The notes below the pieces were generated by a model, which was not told the origin of the DNA, made no database searches, and saw only the letters and a list, made by a program, of their open reading frames with translations. Positions 1-11,100 of a stretch of DNA of 64,000 nt are shown one piece after another. Every line of letters begins with the position of its first letter. Positions within the stretch are counted from its first letter, which is position 1. Origin of the DNA: Mesobacillus campisalis (GTDB taxonomy: Bacteria > Bacillota > Bacilli > Bacillales > Cytobacillaceae); contig NZ_LAYY01000011.1 of NCBI RefSeq assembly GCF_000986785.1, positions 99,788 through 163,787 of the forward strand, written 5' to 3'. Position numbers and translations under genes: made by a program.

Positions 1-1
1 C

Positions 2-475
2 TATGACATCCCATTGGATTCAGAGAGTTACGTCCACCGGATTGGCAGGACTGGCCGGGCGGGAACGAAAGGCTTGGCCATCACCCTTTATTCGTCAAAA
101 GACCGTCCGTTGCTTGACCAGATTGAAAAGGATTTGGATATTAGGATTGAGAAGAAAAATATCGGCAATATGGAGGGAAAAGAGGACCAGAAGACTTCTT
201 CTGGTAAAAAGCCCGCTAAGCAAAGGGAGCGCCGACCCGGCAGCACCTCCACTGTTTCTGGTAAACAGTCTAATGATAAGCGGCGGGGAAAAGCCAGGCA
301 GGAACGAGTTTCCTTGAATGGTCCGGTGCAGCCGAAGCGGGAAGAAAAAGAGGCGACCACCCGTAACAGGGGGAACGACAGAACTGATAATACCAAAGCT
401 AAGCGCAATACAGCCAAAAGGAAACCAGGGCCATCCAAAACAGCAGGCGCTAAACCGAAACGGGGAAGAAGATAA
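2..475 (+). CDS. DEAD-box RNA helicase, C-terminal part (5' truncated by window edge)
   Basis: The reading frame is open from base 2 and begins inside helicase domain 2. It shows the conserved motif [12 protein letters not shown] (family knowledge: ATP hydrolysis coupled to RNA unwinding), followed by a short helicase end (ITLYSS..) and an about 100-residue tail very rich in Lys, Arg, Gln and Ser that ends KRGRR. Such basic tails in DEAD-box proteins usually bind RNA. The N-terminal RecA domain with the Q, Walker A and DEAD motifs lies outside the window, so the paralogue (Csh type or other) cannot be decided. It ends 25 bp before the next gene. Confidence 0.9.
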   Translation, partial: YDIPLDSESYVHRIGRTGRAGTKGLAITLYSSKDRPLLDQIEKDLDIRIEKKNIGNMEGKEDQKTSSGKKPAKQRERRPGSTSTVSGKQSNDKRRGKARQERVSLNGPVQPKREEKEATTRNRGNDRTDNTKAKRNTAKRKPGPSKTAGAKPKRGRR

Positions 476-500
476 GAAAAATAGTCAGGAGTGAGAACAG

Positions 501-1094
501 ATGCTAAAACAGGAAATCCAAAAATATCTTGAAAAGGAAGAAGATGCAGCTTCCATACAGCTTTTCAGGGAAGAAAAGGAGTATGCAGAAAAAAACGGCC
601 TTCTTAAAGAAGGGGTGAGCGTGGCTGAGAGGCATCCTTCAGAACGGTTCAAAGAAGCCTATATAGAACGGGGAGACAAAGAAACAGAGAATTTCCTCGG
701 GGAAGAATCTGCGGAATTTTTATCTCAGCCTATCCGCTATTTTAAAGAGAATAAGAATGAATTCATGTACCTTGAGACAAAGTGGTTTGATATCGTGGGC
801 GTTGATGCAGTCTCCTTTGAAATGGACGATGTGTTTGGCACCTATGATGTGATGCTGGGTTTAAGATTTCCAAAAAAATATGGAAATGCAATCAATAGCT
901 ATCTTGAAAGCCAAATCAATGGAGAAGATGCAAAGTTCGATTTAATGTTTGATGCCAATGAAGGCATTTGGAATCTGAACTTTGCCTTGAACGGCCTCGA
1001 AGGCTTTAGTGAAGAGTTAACCATTGATGAAGCTTATAGGTTAATATATGCACTTCTGTTCAATCTGGCAGATAGAATGGAACAGGGAGAGTAA
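501..1094 (+). CDS. Hypothetical protein, 197 aa
   Basis: I do not recognise this family. The start is supported by an AGGAGTGA ribosome binding site 7-8 bases upstream of the ATG. The protein is soluble-looking and acidic, with a charged helical N-terminus (about residues 1-40), no signal peptide and no membrane segment. The C-terminal 100 residues alternate hydrophobic and acidic positions, suggesting an alpha/beta fold. It follows the helicase by 25 bp and is closed by a strong terminator, so it is probably the last gene of that transcript. Function unknown. Confidence 0.75.
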   Translation: MLKQEIQKYLEKEEDAASIQLFREEKEYAEKNGLLKEGVSVAERHPSERFKEAYIERGDKETENFLGEESAEFLSQPIRYFKENKNEFMYLETKWFDIVGVDAVSFEMDDVFGTYDVMLGLRFPKKYGNAINSYLESQINGEDAKFDLMFDANEGIWNLNFALNGLEGFSEELTIDEAYRLIYALLFNLADRMEQGE

Positions 1095-1100
1095 AGCAAG

Positions 1101-1130
1101 GGCCATGATATCCAGCATCATGGCCTTTTT
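1101..1130 (+). terminator. Rho-independent terminator
   Basis: Perfect 9-bp inverted repeat GGCCATGAT/ATCATGGCC with a 7-base loop followed by TTTTT, directly after the 197-aa gene. Confidence 0.85.
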
Positions 1131-1198
1131 AGTTATAGCTTGCTTTGTGGAGAGATAATTCTGATAATAAAGAAAAAGGATGTTCAGGAGGTGCCTGC

Positions 1199-1591
1199 AT
1201 GTTTGAAAAAGTGATTGATCCCAGGGTTTCCGAAACGGATGGTGCCGGCCATATCAACAATACGGTGATTCCTGTCTGGTTTGAATCGGGGCGCGATGAA
1301 ATCTTTAGGCTGTTTACCCCGGATTTAAGCTTCGATGATTGGAAGATGGTTATCATTCATTTTGATGTCGATTTTGTCCATCAGCTTTTTTATGGTAAAA
1401 AAGCGATTGTTAAAACATGGATTAAAGAGGTTGGCAATACAAGCCTGAAGGTATATGAGGAAATCCATCAGGAAGGAAGGTTGTGCGCAAAAGGAAATGC
1501 CGTTTATGTAAATTTCAGCTTCTCCAAACAAAAACCGGAAAGAATCCCGGATGATATAAGGGAAAAGCTAAGCGGGCATCTGATTCGATAA
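1199..1591 (+). CDS. Acyl-CoA thioesterase, 4HBT (hotdog) family
   Basis: The 130-residue protein starts at the ATG preceded by TTCAGGAGGTG; a longer upstream extension lacks a ribosome binding site. Residues 4-20 (DPRVSETDGAGHINNTV) match the YbgC/FadM-type hotdog thioesterase pattern in which an early Asp/Asn-containing loop precedes the central helix. By family knowledge it hydrolyses acyl-CoA thioesters in the cytoplasm; the substrate cannot be read from the sequence. Single-gene unit with terminators on both sides. Confidence 0.85.
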   Translation: MFEKVIDPRVSETDGAGHINNTVIPVWFESGRDEIFRLFTPDLSFDDWKMVIIHFDVDFVHQLFYGKKAIVKTWIKEVGNTSLKVYEEIHQEGRLCAKGNAVYVNFSFSKQKPERIPDDIREKLSGHLIR

Positions 1592-1640
1592 TGAATCATA
1601 CATGTCGATGGCGGCGGACTGACTTTTTAAATTTATCCGA

Positions 1641-1680
1641 AAACCGGACATGCCTCTGAATGTCCGGTTTTTTGTTTTTT
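1641..1680 (+). terminator. Rho-independent terminator
   Basis: 11-bp perfect inverted repeat AAACCGGACAT/ATGTCCGGTTT, 8-base loop, then a run of Ts. Ends the thioesterase transcript. Confidence 0.9.
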
Positions 1681-1739
1681 TTATTCCTTTACTCCGCTAG
1701 ATTATTACCATGCTAATTTACTAAAATTTCCCAAAATTA

Positions 1740-1769
1740 TTGACATGGTGCCAGTGAAGGAAATACAAT
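1740..1769 (+). promoter_or_regulatory. Sigma-A type promoter of the hut operon
   Basis: TTGACA (1740-1745), 18-bp spacer, TACAAT (1764-1769). The expected transcription start is near 1776, about 45 bases before the hutP start codon. It is the only good promoter between the upstream terminator and hutP. Confidence 0.7.
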
Positions 1770-1775
1770 ATAGGT

Positions 1776-1792
1776 AAGTTATTAGTCAAGAG
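1776..1792 (+). promoter_or_regulatory. Possible HutP-binding NAG triplets at the 5' end of the hut mRNA
   Basis: Three NAG triplets spaced by exactly four bases (AAG 1776, TAG 1783, GAG 1790) lie at the predicted mRNA start. The 14-base string ATTAGTCAAGAGGA at 1781-1794 is repeated exactly at 2275-2288 next to the hut terminator. HutP is known to bind NAG/UAG triplets with 4-nt spacing, so this may be a second HutP site; that is inference. Confidence 0.4.
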
Positions 1793-1819
1793 GAAAAATT
1801 CAGAAACTTAGAGGTTGCC

Positions 1820-2254
1820 ATGCAAAAAATAGCTATTGGGAAACTGGCCATACTTCTTGCCTCCCTTTCAGAAGAGGAACTTAATCTGTTTAAGCCTGAT
1901 TTGGCCCAAGTTTCATATTGCCAAGGGAAGGTAGGCAGCATGAACATGCAAAAGGTGATTGCGGCGGTGGAAACGGCAGCCAAGCGGAACGGGCTGATTC
2001 ATGACAGCCTATATCGTGAGACACATGCCTTGTATCATGCCATCCTGGAAGGGATCGAAGGGCTGACAAGAGGAAAGCCGGCAATTGGCGAAATGAGCCG
2101 GACTGTTGGTCTCCGCTTTTCCGTTGTCCGCGGAACACCCTACAGTGAAAGCGGCGAAGGGGAATGGATTGCCGTAGCCTTTTACGGCACGATCGGTGCT
2201 CCGGTTAAAGGAGCGGAACATGAAACAGTAGGATTGGGTATTAATCATATATAA
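1820..2254 (+). CDS. hutP: HutP, histidine-responsive antiterminator of the hut operon
   Basis: The 144-residue protein (family about 148) carries the HutP hallmarks: LGKVGSM-like stretch CQGKVGSMNMQKVIAAVETA, the RETHALYHAI segment with the two metal-ligand histidines, TVGLRF, GTIGAPVKG and the C-terminal HETVGLGINHI with the third histidine. Known function: with L-histidine and Mg2+ the hexamer binds UAG/NAG triplets in the leader RNA and prevents terminator folding, turning on the downstream hut genes. The start ATG follows TAGAGG. It is first in hutP-hutH-hutU-hutI, and its target terminator lies immediately downstream. Confidence 0.97.
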   Translation: MQKIAIGKLAILLASLSEEELNLFKPDLAQVSYCQGKVGSMNMQKVIAAVETAAKRNGLIHDSLYRETHALYHAILEGIEGLTRGKPAIGEMSRTVGLRFSVVRGTPYSESGEGEWIAVAFYGTIGAPVKGAEHETVGLGINHI

Positions 2255-2268
2255 GAAAGCATTGCCTA

Positions 2269-2330
2269 TAGTCCATTAGTCAAGAGGAGGCGATGATGGT
2301 ATCACTATGCCATTATCGCCTCCTTTTTGT
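2269..2330 (+). terminator. HutP-controlled terminator between hutP and hutH
   Basis: A 15-bp stem (2285-2299 with 2310-2324, one G-U pair) followed by TTTTTGTTTT. TAG triplets at 2269 and 2277 and GAG at 2284 sit directly before and in the 5' arm, as in the Bacillus subtilis hut antitermination site. Without HutP-histidine-Mg2+ transcription should stop here; with it hutHUI are transcribed. Confidence 0.85.
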
Positions 2331-2359
2331 TTTCACCAAAATCTTGGGAGGTTACCAAT

Positions 2360-3907
2360 ATGGTTGAGTTAACTGGCCATTCATTAACTTTGGAGCAAAT
2401 CAGGCAAATCTGCCTTGAAGGAAGCCTTGTGACAATATGTTCAGAAAGCATGGAAAAAGTAGCGCAAAGCAGAAGAGCTGTTGAAAAGATTGTCCGCGAG
2501 AAAAGAACTGTCTACGGGATTAATACCGGATTTGGAAAATTCAGCGACGTAATGATCGCCGAGGATGATGTCGGCCTGCTGCAGCAAAACCTGATCCGTT
2601 CCCATGCGTGCGGAGTGGGCAAACCTTTTCCCGAATTGGTTTCAAGGGCCATGGTCCTGCTCAGGCTGAACGCGTTATTAAAAGGATTTTCCGGCATCAG
2701 GCCATTAATCGCGGAGCGTCTTATGCATCTATTGAACCTGAATATCCATCCTGTCATCCCGCAGCAAGGGTCACTGGGAGCGTCAGGGGATTTGGCGCCG
2801 CTTTCCCATCTTGCATTGGTCCTCATGGGAGAAGGATATGTATTTTACCGTGGAAAAACGGTGCCTGCCGCCGAAGCCTGCAGGCAGGAGGGACTGGACC
2901 CCATCGCCCTTGAAGCGAAAGAAGGACTCGCGCTGATTAACGGGACGCAAGCGATGACGGCGATGGGAGTCATCAACTGGCTGGAGGCAGCAGACCTTGC
3001 CTGCCAGAGTGAATGGATCTCCGCCATGACGATGGAAGGCCTCGAGGGAATCATCGATGCATTCCATCCTGCCATCCATGAAGCGAGAGGATATGCACAG
3101 CAAGTCGCAGTAGCAGAGCGGATCAGAAACCTCCTGGCAGGAAGCAAGCTGACGACAAGACAGGGAGAGAAACGGGTTCAGGATGCCTATTCACTGCGCT
3201 GCATTCCCCAGGTTCACGGTGCTTCATGGCAGGCTTTGGACTATGTGAAGGAAAAGCTTGAAATTGAAGTGAATGCCGCAACAGATAATCCGCTTATATT
3301 TGATGATGGAGAAACGGTGGTTTCGGGAGGGAACTTCCATGGGCAGCCAATCGCGATTGCGATGGATTTTATGAAAATTGCAGTTGCCGAACTAGCCAGC
3401 ATTTCTGAACGGAGGATTGAGAGGCTTGTCAATCCCCAGCTGAATGATCTGCCGCCATTCCTGAGTGCGCAGCCAGGTTTGCAATCAGGAGCGATGATTA
3501 TGCAGTATGCAGCTGCCTCCCTCGTTTCCGAAAACAAGACACTGGCGCATCCGGCAAGCGTGGACTCCATTCCTTCTTCTGCCAATCAGGAGGACCATGT
3601 GAGCATGGGCACCATTGCGGCACGCCATGCCGGCAGCATCATCGAGAATGTGCGCCGCGTATTGGCGATTGAATGCATCTGCGCCCTGCAGGCAGTGGAG
3701 TACCGAGGAGTGGCTAAGATGGCGCCCAAAACACGGTCTTTTTATGAACAGGCAAGGAAACTGGTGCCGTCGATCACAGAGGACAGAGTATTTTCCTACG
3801 ATATTGAGAGAATGGCAGAATTTCTGGAAAAAAATAATTGGCCATGGGCTGTGCAGGCAGAGGTGGATTGTGAGGATCTGGATAAAAAAGTGAACAATAA
3901 TTCTTAA
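2360..3907 (+). CDS. hutH: Histidine ammonia-lyase
   Basis: First step of histidine degradation: L-histidine to urocanate plus ammonia. The 515-residue protein contains the Ala141-Ser142-Gly143 triad in the context [14 protein letters not shown], which cyclises to the MIO cofactor, and further family blocks [16 protein letters not shown] and QEDHVSMG. The start chosen is the ATG at 2360 with GGGAGG seven bases upstream; an earlier in-frame codon at 2327 would lie in the terminator. It lies 20 bp before hutU, in the HutP-controlled part of the operon. Confidence 0.98.
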   Translation: MVELTGHSLTLEQIRQICLEGSLVTICSESMEKVAQSRRAVEKIVREKRTVYGINTGFGKFSDVMIAEDDVGLLQQNLIRSHACGVGKPFPELVSRAMVLLRLNALLKGFSGIRPLIAERLMHLLNLNIHPVIPQQGSLGASGDLAPLSHLALVLMGEGYVFYRGKTVPAAEACRQEGLDPIALEAKEGLALINGTQAMTAMGVINWLEAADLACQSEWISAMTMEGLEGIIDAFHPAIHEARGYAQQVAVAERIRNLLAGSKLTTRQGEKRVQDAYSLRCIPQVHGASWQALDYVKEKLEIEVNAATDNPLIFDDGETVVSGGNFHGQPIAIAMDFMKIAVAELASISERRIERLVNPQLNDLPPFLSAQPGLQSGAMIMQYAAASLVSENKTLAHPASVDSIPSSANQEDHVSMGTIAARHAGSIIENVRRVLAIECICALQAVEYRGVAKMAPKTRSFYEQARKLVPSITEDRVFSYDIERMAEFLEKNNWPWAVQAEVDCEDLDKKVNNNS

Positions 3908-3927
3908 AGATAATGGAGGAGAAAACC

Positions 3928-5589
3928 ATGGAAGCAAAGGTGAACCGTACGGTAGTTGCAAAAAAAGGACTGGAATTGGAATGCAAGGGATGGGAACAAG
4001 AGGCAGCGTTAAGAATGCTGTATAACAATCTTGATCCGGAGGTTGCCGAGAAACCTGAAGACCTGGTGGTATATGGCGGGATTGGGAAAGCAGCGCGCAG
4101 CTGGGAAGCGTTTGACGCCATTGTCGCAACGCTCAGGAGGCTCGAGAACGATGAGACCCTGCTTGTTCAGTCAGGAAAGCCGGCCGCTGTTTTTAAAACG
4201 CATAAAGCGGCCCCGCGGGTACTTTTGTCCAATTCTGTCCTCGTGCCGAAATGGGCAAATTGGGAACATTTTCACGAACTTGATCAAAAAGGATTGATGA
4301 TGTACGGACAGATGACCGCCGGGAGCTGGATTTATATAGGCACACAGGGCATCCTTCAAGGAACCTATGAAACATTTGCGGAAGCGGCCCGGCAGCACTT
4401 TGGCGGCTCTTTGAAAGGAACGCTTACCCTGACAGCAGGCCTCGGGGGAATGGGAGGGGCTCAACCGCTGGCGGTCACAATGAATGGCGGCGTCTGCCTG
4501 GCGGTGGAGGTGGACCCTGCAAGGATTCAGAAACGGCTGGATACAAAATATTGTGACAGGCTGACAGATTCATTGGATGAAGCCGTATCCTGGACCATGC
4601 TCGCGAAACAAAAGGGGGAAGCCCTGTCAATCGGGCTGGTTGGCAACGCGGCGGAAGTCCACGCGGAACTCCTTGACCGGCGGATAGAGATTGACCTTGT
4701 GACAGACCAGACATCTGCTCATGATCCGCTTAACGGGTATATTCCCGCAGGGATGACCCTGGCAGAGGCAGAAGCATTAAGGGCGAGCAACCCCTCTGGC
4801 TATGTGGCATTATCCCGGCAGTCGATGGCAAGGCATGTGGAAGCAATGCTTGAATTCCAGCGCCGCGGAGCGATTGTTTTTGACTATGGCAACAATATCC
4901 GCCAGGTTGCCAAGGATGAGGGAGTTGCCTCTGCTTTTGATTTCCCGGGCTTTGTGCCAGCCTATATCCGGCCGCTCTTTTGCGAAGGGAAAGGACCTTT
5001 CCGCTGGGCAGCATTATCCGGAGACTCCGAAGATATCTATCGGACTGACAGGCTGCTTAAAGAGCTGTTCCCGGAGAATGGTCACCTCCACCGCTGGATT
5101 GACATGGCCCAGCAAAAGGTGGCTTTCCAGGGGCTTCCTGCCCGGATTTGCTGGCTTGGCTACGGGGAGCGGGTAAAAATGGGTCTGGCCATTAACGAGC
5201 TTGTGAGAACAGGAGAGCTAAAGGCACCGATTGTGATTGGCAGGGACCATCTCGACTGCGGATCCGTGGCGTCCCCTAACCGGGAAACCGAAGCGATGAA
5301 GGACGGCAGCGATGCGGTAGGAGATTGGGCAATCCTGAATGCCATGATCAATGTTGCTGCCGGGGGCTCATGGATTTCCGTCCACCATGGCGGCGGTGTA
5401 GGAATGGGGTATTCACTCCATGCAGGCATGGTTGTTGTGGCAGATGGAAGCGAACTTGCCAAGGAGCGGCTCGAACGGGTGCTCACAACCGACCCGGGAA
5501 TGGGAATCGTTCGCCATGCAGATGCCGGCTATGAAAAAGCGATTCAGGTAGCAAAGGAAAAGGGCGTCGATATTCCGATGCTGAAATAA
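3928..5589 (+). CDS. hutU: Urocanate hydratase
   Basis: Converts urocanate to 4-imidazolone-5-propionate with tightly bound NAD+. The protein is 553 residues, the usual length, with the family glycine-rich blocks ([11 protein letters not shown] near the N-terminus, [13 protein letters not shown] as NAD site, and the late cysteine region with [11 protein letters not shown]). The start is the ATG at 3928, which has GGAGGAG 8-9 bases upstream; the ATG at 3913 is itself part of that ribosome binding site. Second structural gene of the hut operon. Confidence 0.98.
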   Translation: MEAKVNRTVVAKKGLELECKGWEQEAALRMLYNNLDPEVAEKPEDLVVYGGIGKAARSWEAFDAIVATLRRLENDETLLVQSGKPAAVFKTHKAAPRVLLSNSVLVPKWANWEHFHELDQKGLMMYGQMTAGSWIYIGTQGILQGTYETFAEAARQHFGGSLKGTLTLTAGLGGMGGAQPLAVTMNGGVCLAVEVDPARIQKRLDTKYCDRLTDSLDEAVSWTMLAKQKGEALSIGLVGNAAEVHAELLDRRIEIDLVTDQTSAHDPLNGYIPAGMTLAEAEALRASNPSGYVALSRQSMARHVEAMLEFQRRGAIVFDYGNNIRQVAKDEGVASAFDFPGFVPAYIRPLFCEGKGPFRWAALSGDSEDIYRTDRLLKELFPENGHLHRWIDMAQQKVAFQGLPARICWLGYGERVKMGLAINELVRTGELKAPIVIGRDHLDCGSVASPNRETEAMKDGSDAVGDWAILNAMINVAAGGSWISVHHGGGVGMGYSLHAGMVVVADGSELAKERLERVLTTDPGMGIVRHADAGYEKAIQVAKEKGVDIPMLK

Positions 5590-5613
5590 GAAGGAAGATC
5601 AGTTTGGAGGGGG

Positions 5614-5735
5614 CAATGTGACCCTAATTTGATGGGAAACGGCATTATGGTCACGTTGACAGGTTCAATGTGACCTGAACCCGATGAAAAGTGGAAATGC
5701 GGTCACGATGACGGTTTCAATGTGACCCTGAATTG
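5614..5735. repeat. 52-bp tandem repeat with hairpins, hutU-hutI intergenic
   Basis: CAATGTGACC occurs at 5614, 5666 and 5718, exactly 52 bp apart, and GGTCACG occurs at 5649 and 5701, again 52 apart. Each GGTCAC can pair with the next GTGACC over about 15 bases, giving two tandem hairpins inside the polycistronic hut mRNA. No reading frame spans it. Confidence 0.8.
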
Positions 5736-5749
5736 TTCTGCCAGGCTAG

Positions 5750-7012
<1,263 letters not shown>

Positions 7013-7046
7013 TATGAAAAGCTGCCAAATCACATGAGCAGCTATA

Positions 7047-7075
7047 TTGACAATTCGTGTTAATCTCGTCATAAT
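7047..7075 (+). promoter_or_regulatory. Promoter of the proBA T-box transcript
   Basis: TTGACA (7047-7052), 17-bp spacer and CATAAT (7070-7075), placing the transcript start near 7082 at the beginning of the T-box leader. A weak hairpin AGCTGC/GCAGCT just upstream (7020-7043) may end the hut transcript. Confidence 0.6.
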
Positions 7076-7081
7076 GTTTAC

Positions 7082-7324
7082 AAACAGTTGAACGTTAACG
7101 GAGGATCAGTAAGCGGGCCTTCTGTGCAAGAGAGCGGGATTTGTAAGCTGGGAGGTCCCGTCGCAGTCAAGCCGCCGAACCTGCCTCCCGAGTCCCATGC
7201 CAAACATGGGCGCCTACCTGGCGTTATCAGGCAAAGCGGGATTGAACACTCAATCCAATCTAGGTGGTACCGCGGAAGCAAAGCCCTTTCGTCCTTGTTT
7301 ATAAGGATGATTGGGCTTTTTTTT
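7082..7324 (+). promoter_or_regulatory. T-box leader, proline-type, upstream of proBA
   Basis: The leader contains AGTA and AGAGAG elements in stem I, a GAACCTGCC specifier loop with the proline codon CCT at 7180-7182, the T-box/antiterminator sequence GGTGGTACCGCGG at 7263-7275, and a terminator with arms AAAGCCC (7280) and GGGCTTT (7313) followed by Ts. Known mechanism: uncharged tRNA-Pro pairs with the specifier and the T-box bulge and blocks termination, so proB-proA are expressed when proline is scarce. The proline assignment rests on the CCT codon and on the downstream genes. Confidence 0.92.
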
Positions 7325-7365
7325 ATTAACTGAATTGGAATTATATCAACGGGAGCATTGGAAAA

Positions 7366-8451
7366 ATGGAGAGAAAACGGATTGTCGTCAAGATTGGGAG
7401 CAGTTCATTAACAAATGAAAAGGGTGAGGTTGACCAGGTAAAGTTGAATGATCATGTCCAGGCGCTGGCAGCTTTGCGCCAGGAAGGGCATGAAGTGCTG
7501 CTTGTCTCCTCGGGAGCTGTTGCGGCAGGATTTACGCGCCTGGGGTATCCGTCAAGGCCGGTGACCTTAAAGGGAAAACAGGCAGCGGCAGCGGTGGGCC
7601 AGAGCCTGCTCATCCAGTCCTATATTGAAAAATTCAGCCATTTTGGACTGGTGCCGGCGCAAATCCTTCTTACGCGAACGGATTTTTCCAATCGTGAGCG
7701 CTATAGAAACGCCTACTCCACCATTATGGAATTATTGGAGCGCAGGATCCTGCCAATTATCAATGAAAATGATACGGTTTCTGTTGAAGAGCTGACCTTT
7801 GGTGACAATGACATGCTTTCTGCCCTGGTCAGCGGCCTGATTCATGCCGACCAGCTGATTATTCTTACCGATATCAACGGTCTGTATGATTCCGATCCAC
7901 GCACCAACCCGCTAGCAAAGAAAATGGACGTTCTCGAAAACATTACCGATGACATGTTTTCTTTTGCTGAGGGAGCCGGATCAAAGGTGGGAACGGGGGG
8001 CATGAGATCGAAGCTTCTCGCTGCGAAAATGGCTTTGTCTCTCGGGGTTCCGGTCTTTATCGGCCATGGGAAAGGGGCAGGAAAACTGAGTGATATCCTT
8101 GGCGGAAATGGGGATGGCACCTATATTCAAAACAATACATTGACGTCCATCAATACAAGAAGGCAATGGATCGCTTTCCACTCTGAGGTTTCAGGGGAGA
8201 TCCATGTGGATAAGGGAGCCGAGGAAGCAATTTTATTCAGGGGAAGCAGCCTACTCCCCGCTGGCATCATTAAAGTTAGCGGCCATTTCCAAAAAGGTGA
8301 GGTTGTCGAAGTCTATGGGTCCGATGGTCTTTTGGGTAAAGGCGAGGTCACCTATTCATCGGATGAATTAAGGAATGTGATTGGCAAGAGCAGCCAGTCC
8401 GAAATGCCTTTGATAGAAGTCATCCATCGAAATAAATGGGTTAAAATGTAA
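7366..8451 (+). CDS. proB: Glutamate 5-kinase (T-box controlled copy)
   Basis: Phosphorylates L-glutamate to gamma-glutamyl phosphate, the first step of proline synthesis. 361 residues: amino-acid kinase domain (about 1-250; [10 protein letters not shown] at the N-terminus, [37 protein letters not shown]) plus a C-terminal PUA domain. GGGAGCA precedes the ATG. It is 15 bp before proA and downstream of a proline T-box, so this is the biosynthetic copy. A second copy is at 49196. Confidence 0.97.
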   Translation: MERKRIVVKIGSSSLTNEKGEVDQVKLNDHVQALAALRQEGHEVLLVSSGAVAAGFTRLGYPSRPVTLKGKQAAAAVGQSLLIQSYIEKFSHFGLVPAQILLTRTDFSNRERYRNAYSTIMELLERRILPIINENDTVSVEELTFGDNDMLSALVSGLIHADQLIILTDINGLYDSDPRTNPLAKKMDVLENITDDMFSFAEGAGSKVGTGGMRSKLLAAKMALSLGVPVFIGHGKGAGKLSDILGGNGDGTYIQNNTLTSINTRRQWIAFHSEVSGEIHVDKGAEEAILFRGSSLLPAGIIKVSGHFQKGEVVEVYGSDGLLGKGEVTYSSDELRNVIGKSSQSEMPLIEVIHRNKWVKM

Positions 8452-8466
8452 AGAGGAGGAAGGAAT

Positions 8467-9714
8467 ATGAGCGAGGTAAAACTAAAAGGTCTGCGTGCAA
8501 AGCTTGCAAGCCAGGCCCTTGTGGGAATCACAACAGAAGACAAAAATGCTGCATTGAAGAAAATTGCAGAGCAGTTGATTAAAGACAAGGAAGAGATCAT
8601 TGAGCAAAATAAAAAGGATTTGCAGTTGGGCAAGGAAAATGGACTATCCGATGCTGTCCTTGACCGGATCATGCTGAATGAAAAACGGATCCATGATATG
8701 AGCGAAGCGATCCAGCTGTTAATCAACCTGAAAGATCCGATTGGAGAGAGTCTGGAGACCATTGAAAAAGATAACGGCCTCTTGATTAAGAAGAAACGTG
8801 TGCCAATCGGGGTAATAGGGATGATTTACGAAGCCAGGCCAAATGTGACGGTCGATGCGGCTACTCTTTCCTTGAAAACAGGGAATGCCGTCATCTTGCG
8901 CGGCAGTTCCTCAGCAAAATTCTCAAACATGGCTCTGGTTCAATGCATACATGCAGCTTTGAAAGATAGCAAGGTACCGGTCGATGCCGTCCAGCTGATC
9001 GAGGATACAAGCAGGGAAACGGCAAAGGAACTGTTTCATTTGAATGAATATCTCGATGTGCTGATTCCGCGAGGAGGAAAAAACCTGATTGATACGGTTG
9101 TCCGCGAGGCTTCGGTTCCCGTGCTGGAGACAGGTGCAGGCAACTGCCATGTTTTCATCGATGAGACCGCTGATTTCGACTTGGCAAAGGACATTGTCAT
9201 TAATGCGAAGACCCAGCGTCCGTCCGTATGCAATGCGATTGAAACCGTCCTGTTTCATAAAAAATGGCTGGAAAAACACGGTGCGGATCTGCTGCAGGCT
9301 CTCGCTGAAAAAGAAGTCGAAATTTACGGGGATGAGCAGGTAACGGCGTTGTATCCGGCGGCCAAACAGGCGACGGAAGAAGACTGGCATACCGAATACC
9401 TGGCATTGAAAATCAGTGCGAAGGCCGTATCCAGTGTGGAAGAAGCTGTGCAACATATCAACACTTATGGTACTAAGCATTCGGAAGCAATCCTGACCAA
9501 GGACGAGGAGCACGCTGCACTGTTTTTAAACAGTGTCGATGCCGCCGCTGTTTACCATAATGCATCGACAAGATTTACGGATGGCTTTGAATTTGGCTAT
9601 GGTGCCGAAATCGGAATCAGTACCCAAAAGCTGCATGCACGGGGCCCAATGGGACTTGAAGCATTAACTTCCAGTAAATTTTTTGTATATGGGCATGGGC
9701 AAATTCGAAAATAA
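8467..9714 (+). CDS. proA: Gamma-glutamyl phosphate reductase (T-box controlled copy)
   Basis: Reduces gamma-glutamyl phosphate to glutamate semialdehyde with NADPH. 415 residues with an aldehyde-dehydrogenase-like fold; family blocks [37 protein letters not shown] and the catalytic cysteine in [10 protein letters not shown] are all present. AGAGGAGG ribosome binding site. Co-transcribed with proB; no proC-type gene follows, so the last step relies on a gene elsewhere (one is at 48320). Confidence 0.97.
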   Translation: MSEVKLKGLRAKLASQALVGITTEDKNAALKKIAEQLIKDKEEIIEQNKKDLQLGKENGLSDAVLDRIMLNEKRIHDMSEAIQLLINLKDPIGESLETIEKDNGLLIKKKRVPIGVIGMIYEARPNVTVDAATLSLKTGNAVILRGSSSAKFSNMALVQCIHAALKDSKVPVDAVQLIEDTSRETAKELFHLNEYLDVLIPRGGKNLIDTVVREASVPVLETGAGNCHVFIDETADFDLAKDIVINAKTQRPSVCNAIETVLFHKKWLEKHGADLLQALAEKEVEIYGDEQVTALYPAAKQATEEDWHTEYLALKISAKAVSSVEEAVQHINTYGTKHSEAILTKDEEHAALFLNSVDAAAVYHNASTRFTDGFEFGYGAEIGISTQKLHARGPMGLEALTSSKFFVYGHGQIRK

Positions 9715-9763
9715 ATGTCATAATATTATCAAAATATAGTTTTTCAGAACAGGGGAATGTAAT

Positions 9764-10867
9764 ATGACAGAGCAACAAATCGAAATCCAACTTACAGCAG
9801 AAAAAAAACAGAAGCCCGCTTTCGACAGCCTTGAGTTTGGCAAAAATTTCACCGATCACATGTTTATCATGGATTATACAAAGGGTCAGGGATGGCACGA
9901 TCCCCGGATCGTCCCTTATCAGCCTCTCACAATTGACCCGGCGTCAATGGTGTTCCATTATGGACAGACCGTATTTGAAGGATTGAAAGCGTACCTGACA
10001 AAAGAAGGAGAAGTACTGCTGTTCAGGCCGCAAAAGAATATGGAGCGCCTGAACCGTTCCAACGAACGCCTTTGCATCCCGCAAATTGATGAGGAGCTGG
10101 CGCTGAGTGCGCTAAAAAGGCTGATTCAGGTAGACCGTGACTGGGTTCCGAATGTAGAGGGAACCTCCCTTTATATCCGTCCGTTCATCATTGCTACGGA
10201 ACCATACCTTGGGGTTGCCCCGTCAAAACGCTATCAGTTTATGATTATCCTTTCTCCTGTAGGAGCTTATTACAAGGAAGGCATCAATCCGGTTAAAATT
10301 GCGGTGGAAAGTGAATACGTCCGCGCGGCTATTGGCGGAACTGGAGATGCAAAGACGGCCGGGAACTATGCCGGCAGCCTGAAAGCACAGGAACTGGCAG
10401 AAGCTGACGGCTATTCGCAAGTGCTCTGGCTGGACGGTAAGGAACACCGGTACATCGAGGAAGTAGGCAGCATGAATATCTTCTTTAAAATCAATGGGGA
10501 AGTGGTGACTCCTGTCCTGAACGGCAGCATCCTTCAAGGCGTAACTAGAGATTCCATCATCCACCTGCTGAAACATTGGGAAATCCCGGTTTCCGAAAAG
10601 AAGATTTCAATAGATGAAATCTATGAAGCCCATAAGCAAGGGCTGCTGGAGGAAGCATTTGGCACAGGTACCGCGGCTGTTATCTCTCCAATCGGCGAAT
10701 TGTTCTGGAAGGATGAGAAACTGTCCATCAATGGTGGAAAAACTGGGGAACTTTCGAAAAAATTGTACGACACCCTTACAGGAATCCAGCTGGGGACTGT
10801 GGAAGACCCATTTGGATGGACCGTTAAAGTGAAAGAAGAAAACCCGCACTTGGTAAAGAACAGTTAA
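9764..10867 (+). CDS. ilvE: Branched-chain amino acid aminotransferase
   Basis: PLP enzyme that interconverts Leu, Ile and Val with their 2-oxo acids. 367 residues, fold type IV; the PLP lysine is K197 in DAKTAGNY, and FHYGQTVFEGLKAY and EEVGSMN match the long BCAT subtype (B. subtilis YbgE/YwaA group). AGGGGAA ribosome binding site. It starts 49 bp after proA and is followed by a strong terminator, so it may be read partly from the proBA transcript. Sole or paralogous status cannot be decided here. Confidence 0.93.
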   Translation: MTEQQIEIQLTAEKKQKPAFDSLEFGKNFTDHMFIMDYTKGQGWHDPRIVPYQPLTIDPASMVFHYGQTVFEGLKAYLTKEGEVLLFRPQKNMERLNRSNERLCIPQIDEELALSALKRLIQVDRDWVPNVEGTSLYIRPFIIATEPYLGVAPSKRYQFMIILSPVGAYYKEGINPVKIAVESEYVRAAIGGTGDAKTAGNYAGSLKAQELAEADGYSQVLWLDGKEHRYIEEVGSMNIFFKINGEVVTPVLNGSILQGVTRDSIIHLLKHWEIPVSEKKISIDEIYEAHKQGLLEEAFGTGTAAVISPIGELFWKDEKLSINGGKTGELSKKLYDTLTGIQLGTVEDPFGWTVKVKEENPHLVKNS

Positions 10868-10900
10868 GGTTGGTCCATCAAGGCGGAAGGGTATAGAACA

Positions 10901-10930
10901 AGCACAGGGATGCATTCCCTGTGCTTTTTT
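10901..10930 (+). terminator. Rho-independent terminator after ilvE
   Basis: AGCACAGGGA/TCCCTGTGCT, 10-bp perfect stem with a 5-base loop, then TTTTTT. Confidence 0.9.
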
Positions 10931-11026
10931 CATGAATTCAAACGGTGCAGCATCTTTTTGGCAGGAAAAAGCTGCTTCGCGTCGAATTGCTTTACTAATA
11001 GTCCAAGATTGAACAAAACTGCAATC

Positions 11027-11056
11027 GGGCTTTACCATTCAAAATGGTGCAAGCCG
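11027..11056 (+). other. Hairpin in the leader of the 86-aa gene
   Basis: GGCTTtACCATT pairs with AATGGTgcAAGCC over a short loop, with no T-run after it. It lies about 40 bases before the next ribosome binding site; function not known. The preceding 100 bases hold another A/T-rich imperfect hairpin and no gene. Confidence 0.4.
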
Positions 11057-11100
11057 GCCAGGCAGCAATATATACCTGGTTTTCTTAGGAGATGAATGCA

